Source: Selaginella moellendorffii (Eukaryota > Streptophyta > Lycopodiopsida > Selaginellales > Selaginellaceae). From it: a stretch of DNA of 64,000 nucleotides. The notes under the pieces are model-generated. The model was not told the DNA's origin, ran no database searches, and was given only the letters and a program-made list of their open reading frames with translations. The position numbers and the translations under genes were made by a program. The stretch covers positions 978,746 to 1,042,745 of the forward strand of contig NW_003314320.1 in assembly GCF_000143415.4 (NCBI RefSeq), written 5' to 3'. Below are positions 12,385 through 21,897 of the stretch, piece by piece (positions within the stretch are counted from its first letter, which is position 1; each line of letters opens with the position of its first letter).

Positions 12385-13430
12385 ACACCACCAGATTTGC
12401 CTTTCCGGAACCCCGAGGACTCATTCTTAGAGAAACTCTTCTTGAATTTCCCTCTGCTATACGTTCCCCTTGGTTTGGCCCCTCTGCTAAATGTGGATCC
12501 CGACCCCGTCGTGTTCCCCTTTCGCAAGTTATCGTTAAAATGCACCTTGATGGCCACATCCAACGCTTCCTTGTAATTGGTCGGGTTCCACCGCATCACC
12601 TCACCGCGAGCCCAGGTTTGCAAACCTGATATGAAGACATGGAACGCATCCATATCCCCCATGTCCGTGACCAGTATCCTCTTTGCCATGAACCCATTCA
12701 CATATTCTTGGATGGTTCCAGTCTACTTCAGCCTACTCAGCTCATCTCTAAGATGCAGAGTGGCATTCGGAGGAACGTATGTTGCACGGATCCTTGCTTT
12801 CATCATGTCCCAAGTGGCCACCGGTCCTTCGTTGGCCTCTGTCGTTCTCCACCAACACTTGGCATTATCTGCCAAGTATGGTTTTGCACATGGGACCTTC
12901 TCCGAGCTCAGTAATCGCAACGCTCGAAAGTAGTCCTCCATATCGTAAAACCAATCCTCCACCACCTTATAGTCATTCACTCCCTTGAAGACTGGTGGGG
13001 GCTTTGGTTTGTACTTGGAAACTGCCTGAGGGACTGATTCTACTTCGGTCTGTTCGACCTTGTTTGGTTCTGCCTCAGTCCCTGCCGAAGGGTCTGCAGC
13101 TTCTGCGCTACCAGCATCCACAGTCTTTCTCTTTTTCTTCCGCTTCTCGTCACGCTTTAGCTTGTGTACGAGAGTCTCCAGTAGGGCATTGGTCTATGCC
13201 AACTGTCCTTCTAGCACGTCCAATCAAGCTTTGGACGACCGAACCTCGCCACCGGACTCCTGTTTAGAAGTTTCCTCACTAGAGTCCTCCTCATGCAAGG
13301 ATTCCTCATCCATAGCCTCTCGTTCAACTGGAGGCTCCAGCTCTGGAGGAGGTTTCATCTCCGCTTTGGTTTGCTTCTGCCCTGCCTTTGCCATCTCCCA
13401 GCAATCCGCCTTTATTCTTCACTAGAACTG
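12385..13430 (-). pseudogene. Gypsy gag relic of the minus-strand element
   Basis: From 13121 the minus strand encodes 'KPPPVFKGVNDYKVVEDWFY', then 'ADNAKCWWRTTE' and 'LSRLK', the shape of a retrotransposon capsid domain. A stop near 12723 interrupts it. The same frame continues with 'GTIQEYVNGFMAKR' to a basic, arginine/serine-rich tail near 12400. The zinc knuckle expected after that tail is absent because the nested element begins there. Upstream (13.1-13.4 kb) is an acidic, alanine-rich N-terminus. Gag would package the element RNA; this copy is broken. Confidence 0.75.
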
Positions 13431-13437
13431 AGGAAAA

Positions 13438-13450
13438 GGCTCCGATACCA
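13438..13450 (-). promoter_or_regulatory. Primer-binding site, initiator tRNA-Met type
   Basis: Three bases inside the right LTR, the minus strand reads TGGTATCGGAGCC. It differs by one base from the common plant primer-binding site complementary to the 3' end of initiator tRNA-Met. This fixes the right LTR as the 5' LTR and the element as minus-strand. Confidence 0.8.
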
Positions 13451-13453
13451 AAT

Positions 13454-14611
13454 TGTAAGCCACAAATTTTTCCTTTCCAATTTGCCAGCTTACCTCGTCT
13501 ATCCAACCAACACTGCCTTGGTTTGTGCTAAGTTCCCTTACCAAGGTTCTCGCCTATTGTACCAGCTCCTACTTGGTCCTACTTGGTTTTAGCTACTCAC
13601 TACACGAGCACCGGAGTGTTAGCCATCCATCTACGGATTCCCAAATCTCTCCCAATCCCCCTCCCCGGGTTAGACTGGACTTAAGGTTTGGCTACACTCC
13701 CTGCAGGCACAAGTAGCCAAGCACACCAAGCCTCCAGGTTCCTAACACCCTTTGGTATAACAAGACTTGATTATAGGACCCTCTAAATCCCAAGCCTTGG
13801 GTGTAGCACTTGCTTCGGGACGTCAGGGCGAAACACCGTGGCCTAACGGCCCGGTATGGGTACCTCTACCCCCCCACTTCCATCCCGAAGGAAGGCCCAA
13901 GCCCCTAGGAAGGGTGAGGACAAATGAGCCACATGGTACTCAAGTGGGGCACCACTCCACATGAGCCAGGAGCACCACAATCGGTTTTTCTTTCGGGAGT
14001 GGGAGCTGCTCTTAAGCACTTCCTTGGATGGCCCCTCCGGCACCAATCAAGTCCATACTCACTCCCACCCAAGGCCCCTCGGTCCCAGTCTCAACCTCAA
14101 GTCGGTTTGGAAACCCCACTGGAGAGTCCCTTTAAAACTGGTTCCTGGACCTCACTATCCCTACTATACTTTTGGAACCCCCTGCAGCGCCCCCCCCCCC
14201 CCCCCCCCCCTGGGAGACGCACGCTTTGGGCTTTCACCCCTTGACCCGTATTAGTATTTGGACTTAGTCTCTGGCTCGATCTCGGACTCGATTTCGGATT
14301 CGACTTTGGATTCGGTCTCGGACTCGATCTCGGACTCGATCTCAGACCCGATCTCGGACCCGACCTCGGACTCGACCTCGGACTTGGTCTCGGACCCGAT
14401 TTCGGATCTCAGACTCCGTCTTGAACTCAGTCTCGAACTCGGTCCCCGAGTCGGCCTCGGACTCAATTCCGGACTCTATCTCGAACTCGGTCTCCGAGTC
14501 GGTCTTGGACTCGATCTTCGACTTGGTCCCATATGATGAAATCTTTGTCATTTTGGTCATGCTTTCGGGGTTCCTTTAGCCTACGATACCTCGGCGAATT
14601 GGTTCCTTACA
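13454..14611 (-). repeat. 5' LTR of the minus-strand gypsy element
   Basis: About 1.16 kb, TGTAAG...CTTACA. It matches 2881-3960 and carries a longer TCGGAC-type array (about 14255-14535) and an uninterrupted run of more than 20 C bases (about 14188-14211). The element promoter would be expected here, reading leftward. Confidence 0.85.
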
Positions 14612-14629
14612 GCACGCAAGCGGGAGCTA

Positions 14630-14760
14630 GACTATGCCTCAGGTTGGTCGGCCATGCCCAACCTACCCACTATCCCTACAGCACCCCCCCCCCCCCTTGA
14701 GGAACACACGCTTTGGGCTTTCACCCCAAGCCTCCCTTAGTATTAGGAGTTAGTCTTTGG
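14630..14760 (-). repeat. Fragment of a third related LTR
   Basis: Just outside the 5' LTR, a second poly-C run is followed by 'cacacgctttgggctttcac' and 'tagtattaggagttagtct'. This repeats the order seen inside both LTRs. It is a separate LTR piece and may mark an older insertion or a rearranged element end. Confidence 0.65.
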
Positions 14761-15957
14761 GACAAGCTTGAAACTTATTAAATATGGAATGTCCTTAGAT
14801 TGTGAATTTGGACACGGGATAAATACCATCGTGTTCAAGCTGATCTCTACATTCCGTAGATATACCAAATGAGCAAATCTGGACACTTTCCATAAATAGC
14901 ATTTGGGACCGAATTCAGACTAACACTAAGGGCATGATAGCAAGGGTGTTTGGCAAACACGGTAAGCTATCATCTAGCGATATTGAGGGACTAAACTCAA
15001 TATTGCGGGGGTTCCCAATACTAGCAAGTGCAAGTCAACATCATGAGTTTATCATCACCGTGTCAAGTCTGCTTGACTAAATGACAACTTAGGATTTCCT
15101 TCCTTAGTGCCCTTCCGGTCTAAGTGCACATGTGATGACTAGTTTCTCAACTAGCTTAGGTAGAGACTAATAACAGGTCTAGTAATACCGACCTCCTGCC
15201 ATCATGGCAGTAAGGTAAGAGTGTCCGTAAGGACTACTCAACAGGTAACTTTCGATACCCAAAGTCACATTCGCGATAATATGCTAAAAGAAAAAAAAAA
15301 TTACAAATAAGGAAGAAATATTATGAATATAAAAAGGTGGTTTAAGTTGAAAAAAAAAAAAGTTGGGAAAGAGCAAAAGGTAAAGAGAAAAAATTAATTA
15401 ATAGATTAAATGATTGACACTTACCATGCGAAATCTCCAATTCATCTCTAAAGTTATCTCTATAAAAATTAAACTCAGAATTTATTTGAGCTCGTAAACA
15501 TTGTAAATGTTGTATGTTAATCACATAAAGTTAAGGATATAAAATAGTATAAATAGCTATTTATTACTTTTGAATGATATAGTTGCAAGGTTAATTTAAT
15601 TATAAAAAAAGTTAAGTCTATAATATTGGTATTATATACAATAGCTTTTTATCCTATCATGATATAAAATAATAATCATTAGATAGTTGAATATTCTAAA
15701 TATTTAAATATATTTTAAATATATTCATTACCATACTAGTCTCTTTACAGGTTTATTTAAATAAATAAAGAAAATTTAATAAGAATTTATTACTAAATAA
15801 CCCAATCTAAAATCTTGATGAAAGAGTAGACTTCTACTCACCAATAACAAAATGATAAATTTGAAAACTTTAGTGATATATTTAGTATTTTAGAGTATAA
15901 ATTATGGTAGTATAATTACAATATTACGTCTTATTACAAAAAAAAGTATAAAATCTA
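14761..15957. other. Intergenic, AT-rich
   Basis: I see no gene here. The first half (to about 15.27 kb) has medium complexity and looks transposon-derived, but I cannot assign it. The second half is very AT-rich with A-runs. It lies downstream of the UGT gene and probably holds its 3' end. Confidence 0.5.
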
Positions 15958-17458
15958 CTAAGTGCTTTTGACACGCTGATGTAAATCACACACCAAAGAG
16001 TCAAGATTATTCCGTGAAGATCCTTTGTTCTTCATGGCAGCTCTTACCACTTCTTTGACGCGCCTGGCATTCTTCCAAATCTCGCTAGTTTTTGGGTCGG
16101 CTTCCATAAGAGCTTTGATCGAGTTCTTGAGATCATCCTTGCGCGCTAGCTCTAACCCAATTTCAATCCCTCGCACTCCAACTCCAATGCCCCATTCGTC
16201 GATCACAAACTTCGCCGTGAGAACTTGGTCGCCGGAAATGGGCCTAGTCACCATGGGCATTCCAAATGACATGGATTCTGTCACGGAATTCCAGCCGCAG
16301 TGGGTGAGAAATCCACCGACAGATCTGTGTCCCAGAATTTCCAGCTGGGGCGCCCAGGACACCACAAGCCCTTGATCTAGTTTGGACATTCTTTCCTGAA
16401 ATCCGGGAGGAATCAACGACGAATCTCTAATCGCCCACACGAATTCCTGCCTCGATTCTTCCAGAGCCGACGCGAGCTCCTCGAATTGCCCATTGGCTAC
16501 TGACATCGTTGTGCCAAATGCGATGTAGATCACACTGGAATCTGGCCTCGCGTCCAGCCACTGGATGATCTCGCTCTCCTTTTTGCATTCGGCTTCTCCT
16601 TGCGGGGCGCTGGTGCCCAATTTCTCAGAGAGGAGATGCAGTGGCCCGATGGGCTTGATGTTTACCCCGCTGCTGCGCAGAGAATCGATTGCTGACCCTT
16701 CAATCCCCTCGATCGAATTCACCAGCACTCTGTCAGCCCGGGGAATCATCTGGACCAATTCCTTGAAAGTGTGGAGAATTTTGTGGAGAGATTCGAATGG
16801 GAGGAACCCAAAAGTGGGATAATTTTCTGGCTGCAGCGATGGAAGCCCTGGAATCGAGAATTTCTCGTGGGATGGATTGCCTGGGAAATGAGGAACAGAG
16901 GTTTAGAAATTTGGCAGAGAGAATTTTGGTGCTGTTACCTGCGAATGGAAAGATGCCCTGCGCGATGAGGCGTGGCATATGGTAATACACGAGAAGCTCC
17001 GCCACAGTCGACGTCCACAGCGCAATCCACGGCACCTCCAGCTTGGTGGCGAGATCGCGAGCCCAGCCAACGTAAACATCCGAGATCACGCAAGAGATCG
17101 GGACGCCAGAGCTCTTTCCCACGTCCTCCACGATCGTCAGCACCGACCCGTCGTCATTGAGAGCCTGGAAACGATTGAAGTAGCGCAGGATCTCGTCCAA
17201 TTTCGCGGCCTGATCGTCCTTGTGAACTGCCGGCAGGGCCTTGGATGGATCGAGCGGGAGGCACGACTTGATTCGCACGCCATTTTCCCACTTCTCGGCG
17301 CCAACGCTCTGTGAATTCTCGGGGGTCTTGAGGAGCGTGACGAGACACCCCGACGCTGCCAAGTGCTGGCAAAGATGGAGGAGTGGAGTGATATGCCCTG
17401 GCCATATGAATGGAATGGCAACTATATGCGGAACAATGGCAGCTCCTTGAGATCCCAT
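15958..17458 (-). CDS. Family-1 UDP-glycosyltransferase (UGT)
   Basis: Transfers sugar from a UDP-sugar to a small acceptor in the cytosol; the acceptor cannot be told from sequence. Two exons: 17458-16939 and 16880-15958, with a 58-bp GT-AG intron that, once removed, gives a 480-residue protein, the usual family length. The N-terminus has the 'PFIWPGHITPLLHL' motif with the catalytic His of the family. A PSPG box lies at about residues 349-392: it opens WAPQLEILGH, has THCGWNS, and ends RPISGDQ (most members end in a similar D/E-Q pair). The start is the first ATG before the conserved 'HIVAIPF' strand. It is transcribed in the same direction as the LRR kinase upstream, about 350 bp away. Confidence 0.9.
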
Positions 17459-17809
17459 TTTTTCTTCTCTCGTTTACTCTTTCTCTAAATGAAAACAATG
17501 GAGAATTCTTATAGAGCATCTAGATTTCGTGGAAGAACTCTTCAATAGTAGGCGACCAGGTGTTACTTGCTTAGATTTGAAAATTTCCAAAACTGGGAGC
17601 ATTGCTATAACCATGCCACATGGCAATCCACGCGCCAACTTTTTTATAAGGTTTATACTTCTTTCATGGAAGAAGTACGATTTCTTTCGTGGAAGCTTGA
17701 CAATAGAGTCGTGACTCTTGGAACTTTGCCATCTCTTTTCTGGAAGGTTGACGCTAAAATGTTGGAACTTTGCCAGCTTTGCCATCTAAGTTGACTATGT
17801 TATTTAGCC
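17459..17809. other. Spacer between UGT and LRR kinase genes
   Basis: About 350 bp between the start of the UGT and the stop of the upstream receptor kinase, both on the minus strand. It must hold the UGT promoter and the kinase 3' UTR. It contains repeats of 'catggaagaagtacgatttc'-like sequence but no clear element. Confidence 0.4.
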
Positions 17810-20702
17810 TCAGGAGTGATGTTGGTGATGTTGCTGGCCTTCCAGTGGCTCCGGGAAGATCTCGCTCGACCCAGGCCTCCGGTGGTGGTGACCATGGTCT
17901 TGGAAAGATCCCTGGGAATGGGAATGCTTCCGGATGCTCGACGCTCCTCCGTAATGATCGGGTTGCAAGCTCTCCTCCTTGAGAGTCGCCGGGATCACCG
18001 TCTCCGACGAGCTGTGCCTCCAGCTCCCAAACAGGGAGCCATTCCAGGAGCTATGCGAGGATCTCCTCAGCGAGGCTGTGAAGTTCTCCTCCCTCACCAC
18101 TCGCTGTGGGTTCTCCAGAGCTTTGAGAACTTGGCGGATCGCTGGCCGCCTGGATGGCTTTGGATTGAGGCACATCTTGGCGACGATCGCCACTGCCCAT
18201 ACTTCCTCCAGGAGATCATCGTCGACGAGCAGCGACGAGTCCACGATCTTGCTCAAGTTCTCCTTTTCGTGCCGGTCGATGAGCGGGAGTATGGTTTCCA
18301 CCCACGTATCAGCGCCGGGATCCATGGTTCCACTTATTCCGAGCTTTCCAGAGACGAGTTCGAGGAGGACTTTGCCAAAGCAGTAGACGTCGTAAGCACA
18401 CGATGCCACTGGAGAATCTACACGAAAAAACAAACAAAGTTTGAGCAAGAAATTTGAGCAAGAAACTAGAACAAAGTTTGCAAAGTTTGTGTTTGTACCT
18501 GGATCTTGCTCGGAAGTCCTGGTTACAAGCGAAAAGACATCACTTTTTGTCAGCCAACTTACGAAAGAATGAAACCAAGCAAGAAGAAACTTACTGTGAT
18601 CTGCTGCGAAGAAAACGCATGATAAGATTTGGATGAACTCCTCCATCTTGAATCCGAGCCTCGCTCAAGCTTCCAAGCCTCACTTCAAACTTGTCATCGA
18701 GAAGAATGCTGGTAGCCTTGATATCCCTGCGATCACCAGCAAGAACATTAGCAAGCAAAGCGAAAACTTCTCTCAAGTACCTGTGGACGAGCGCTGGCGA
18801 GCACTCGTGGTGGAGATAACTCAATCCCTCGGCAGCACCGATCGCGATCTTCAGCCGGGTGATCCAGTCGAGCGATTGCAAGATATCTTTCGGCGGACTC
18901 GGGACGATCTTCCGATGCAAAGCGCGCGCGAGATCTCCGTGTTGCATGTACTTGTACACCAAAAACTTCTCATTTTCCCGCTCCAGACAGTGGCCGAGAA
19001 GAGGCACCAGCCTCGTGTGCGATGCCTTGCTGAAAAACTCGAGCTCGGACAGCAAGAAATCCTTCTTGAGCGAAGTTACGTCCACCCTCTTGACCACGAC
19101 GAGCAAGCCACCATCGAGGATACCGCGGTAGAGGTCGCCGGTGTGACCAGCCTTGATCAAGTTAACCGGGTTGAAGTCCTGGGTGGAACGCTGGAGCTGC
19201 GCGAAGCTAAACGCCTCACCGATGCATGCGAGGTTTACCGTGACGTTGGCTTGCTCTTGGTCGTGGTGGCGCATGGAGCCGCCGGTTTGCTGCGATCCCC
19301 GATCGTCTTTGGACGAGGAGCTCGATCTCCTCCGCCGCCGCCGGTCGCGGAGCTGGAACGCATGCACGATCGCCACCACCGCGATGATGAATCCAAAACT
19401 CCCGAGAATTCCACCCAGGATCGCTGCTACGTGCTGCTTCTTGCTTTTCTTGCTGCTGCCCGCAAGCCTTCCCCCCAGTGACGATCCCACGATCGGCGTG
19501 GCGGTGGGAAGCATTCCAACTTCGCCGGAGAGTTCCAACCCCCTGGACGTGTAGAAGCGCTGGCAATCTTTCTGGTAGCGCTGCCTGGCCACATTCTCGA
19601 AGCAATTCCCGGCCAGCGCGGTCGTGTACGTGATCTCGTCTGGAACAGTGCCGTTTAGATAATCGCTCGAGAGGTCCAAGAACGCCATCGACTTGAGCGC
19701 CGTCAACCCCTCCGGCAAGCTCCCATAGAACTCGTTGTGAGACAGAACCAGCGCCTCCATCCTGGCCAGAGACGAGAGCTCGCGAGGAAGGAACCCGGTC
19801 AGATTGTTGCGCGAGAGATCCATCTTCGTCAACCTCGCGAGCGATCCAATCCCGGCAGGGATCGTCCCGCCGAGAGAGTTCCGCGACAAGTCGAGAACTC
19901 GCAAGCTCGCCAGCTTTCCCAGCTCCGGCGGGAGCGAGCCATTGATCCTGTTGCTGGAGAGATCCAAAACCTCAATTCGCTCAAACCATGGCTGCGATCC
20001 ATTAACGCCGCCACCATCGCCACTACCCAGCCGAGGAAGCCCGTCCAAGAGATTCCTCGATACGTCGAGAGTCACCAGCCTCCTCATCGCTTGGAACGAT
20101 CCCGGGATCCCACCGCTCAGCCCGTTGGACGACAGATTGAGCGCCTCGAGAGCGACCAAGTTGCCGAGACTGTACGGAAGACCCCCGGTTAAGTTGTTCC
20201 CGGACAAGGAGAGGAACTTGAGCTGGCGGAGCTGCCCGAGAGAATCCGGAATGGAGCCCTGCAAGCCGGAGCAAGACGAGAGATCGAGCACCTGGAGCTG
20301 GGAGAGCTCGCCGATCCAGTACGGAAGTAGGCCCCGTGCATGGAAGCCCGACGCATTCAAGTAGCGGAGGAGTGGCAGGCTTCGAAGTGGATCCACCGAG
20401 AAGCTGGGCTGCGCCATGCCGGCCACTGTCCTCTTGAGCCCCGCAAGATGGATCCCCACGACCCGGCCTTGCTCATCGCATTGGATGCCACGCCACGCCG
20501 AGCATGGATCCTGTGCCGACTTTGGCCAGTAGAAGTTGCGGACCTGGAGCGAGTAGCGGAGATGGCGAAGAGCGAATGCGTCGCCCCTGGAGGAGATTTT
20601 GATATCGCCGCCGCCGCTGCTGCTCGAGTGGAGGGGCTCGATCGAAAGGAGCAGCGAGAGAGCGAGGAGGAGCTTCCCTCCTGGTGGTGCTCCCATGATC
20701 AT
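17810..20702 (-). CDS. LRR receptor-like kinase, predicted pseudokinase (At2g16250-like)
   Basis: Plasma-membrane receptor-like protein of 893 residues in four exons: 20702-18781, 18726-18595, 18518-18499 (a 20-nt microexon) and 18417-17810. All junctions are GT-AG and the summed length is in frame. It has a signal peptide (about 1-25), a CSAWRGIQC cap, about nine leucine-rich repeats (110-365), one membrane span (424-450), a basic/serine juxtamembrane stretch and a kinase-like domain (505-800). Beta-3 lysine is present (VVVKRV) and the catalytic Asp is kept in HRDIKATSIL. However, the usual Asn is Ser, the glycine loop is AGHTGD, and the DFG motif is replaced by LGS. Active phosphotransfer is therefore unlikely. 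The YDVYCFGKVLLELV block is typical of the group. It probably signals by recruiting an active partner kinase; the ligand is unknown. Confidence 0.88.
18499..18518 (-). other. 20-nt microexon of the LRR kinase gene
   Basis: It is flanked by CAG upstream and GTACAA downstream on the minus strand. Including it joins '...RSRSQ' to 'DSPVASCAYDVY' in frame and adds TSEQDP. Skipping it shifts the frame, so correct kinase-domain translation depends on its recognition. Confidence 0.75.
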
Positions 20703-21897
20703 CGGGAAGAGAGGAAGGGAGATTGGAGAGAATGGCGCTGGCTGGAATGGAAGCTTTGGTGTAGAAATCGTCTTAGAGCGCTGTGGTGGTGTTGCTTTTG
20801 TTTTTCCTGGCAGCGTTGCTTCTTCGTCTTCTCTCTTTCTCTGGAGGGAATGGAGCGACTGGGATCATCCATTGTCCGAATCAAAGTCGAGGCCTGGCGT
20901 GATCAACACCCGATTCCTGGGTGTTTTCGGTGCTGGAAAAAGAGAGAGACAAAGTTCCTGAGACCTACGGATTTGACACTCTAGAAGCTGTACGAGTAAC
21001 AAAGCAAGAAACCACTTTCGCTTACCTCAAGTCGAGAGCGATTGGAGCAAGAACCCTAGGCAGCAGCGCCATCGCGAATCAGAACCAACGAGGGAGTGCT
21101 CTGATGGTACAATGACTACGCCTCAATGAATGAGGCGAGGAGCAAACAAGCCATGAAGAACAACAACAAAGAGGAAGGAGGAGAAGATCACGAAAAAGAA
21201 AAGTGTCACGAAATCAGGAAATAATATGGGATTGATTTGAACGTTTTTATACCGTTGGCACTTAAAATCTAGTGAGATGATTGCTTGGGTTGTGTGTGTG
21301 CGTGCCTTCTGGCAAAAACTGTACTCACCGCATTAAATTCCTGGAGAATTCCAGCAAGCAAACGCGCCCCAAGCCACCACCACCACCCTGGATCCAGAAA
21401 ATCCCCCAAAAACAAAAGCTTTCTTTCGAGCTATGTCTTGATCCTGAACTGGACCGAAGGTGACCCAAGGGTAATTCTCTTGTTTGCTTGCTTGCTTGCG
21501 AGTTCTTTGGATTTTCAAGTTATGGATGGAGGGAAAACTCTTTGCTTGCTTGCTCGATCGATCGGTTGTCCTTGCGTGAGAATTAAATTCGTGGAGCAAG
21601 GTTGCAGCGCAGCAGGGGCAGTCCGTGAGAGGCGCGAGAGACCACGTTAAAAATCCCGTGCAACAAAGTTATAAGTTTGTAGACACTTCCTCTGGCGCAC
21701 GATGGCGACTCCCATGTGAGCACCTCTTTATTACACCACCCTCCTTCTTTTAGGGTTCTTCCCAGGAGCCCTAATTTCGGCCACCCGGGATCGAACCCGG
21801 GTCGATGTCACGCAAATTTGGTTTACCACCTAACAGTGTTAAGCTCGTACGAATGTACGGAGGGCTTTTGCCCTAGCTGCCGAGCTCCAAGAGCTCG
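20703..21897. other. Divergent promoter region between LRR kinase and STT3
   Basis: About 1.2 kb separate the starts of the minus-strand kinase and the plus-strand STT3 gene. It must hold both promoters and 5' UTRs. No real ORF is evident. A tRNA-like B-box hairpin lies at about 21.78-21.84 kb and is listed separately. A 'gggattgatttgaacgtttttataccg' stretch near 21230 has a TATA-like core, but I cannot assign it. Confidence 0.45.
21778..21840 (-). repeat. tRNA-like B-box hairpin (SINE or tRNA remnant)
   Basis: On the minus strand the sequence reads ACCCGGGTTCGATCCCGGGT: a perfect 7-bp stem closing a TTCGAT loop, containing a full match to the RNA polymerase III B box (GGTTCGANNCC, here at 21797-21787). 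No matching acceptor stem or anticodon arm can be folded around it. It is therefore a tRNA-derived remnant, not a tRNA gene. Confidence 0.45.

Larger units (their letters stand above)
2881..14611 (-). mobile_element. Ty3/gypsy LTR retrotransposon, minus strand, with a nested insertion
   Basis: Two diverged long terminal repeats (2881-3960 and 13454-14611) bound this element. Both begin TGTAAG and end CTTACA, as expected for LTR ends. The 5' LTR is the right-hand one: just inside it the minus strand carries a primer-binding site resembling initiator tRNA-Met. Gag relics lie at about 12.38-13.43 kb and pol relics at about 4.2-6.88 kb. The part between them (end of gag, protease, start of reverse transcriptase) is missing and is replaced by a plus-strand element. 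The bases outside the two LTRs do not form an obvious 5-bp target duplication (ttatt versus gcacg), so an end may have been rearranged. The LTRs have diverged clearly, so the insertion is not recent. Confidence 0.85.

Noticed and set aside
14258-14536. Ser-Asp repeat 'protein' of 92 residues
   Set aside because: It is the translation of the TCGGAC-type array in an LTR; the opposite strand is open for the same reason.
17816-18457. Plus-strand open frame of 213 codons in the LRR kinase gene
   Set aside because: Antisense to well-supported kinase exons; no family match and no splice signals.
18633-19481. Plus-strand open frame of 282 codons
   Set aside because: Antisense shadow of the kinase domain.
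21778-21850. A functional tRNA gene on the minus strand
   Set aside because: The T-arm-like hairpin is perfect, but there is no pairing acceptor stem and no convincing D or anticodon arm.
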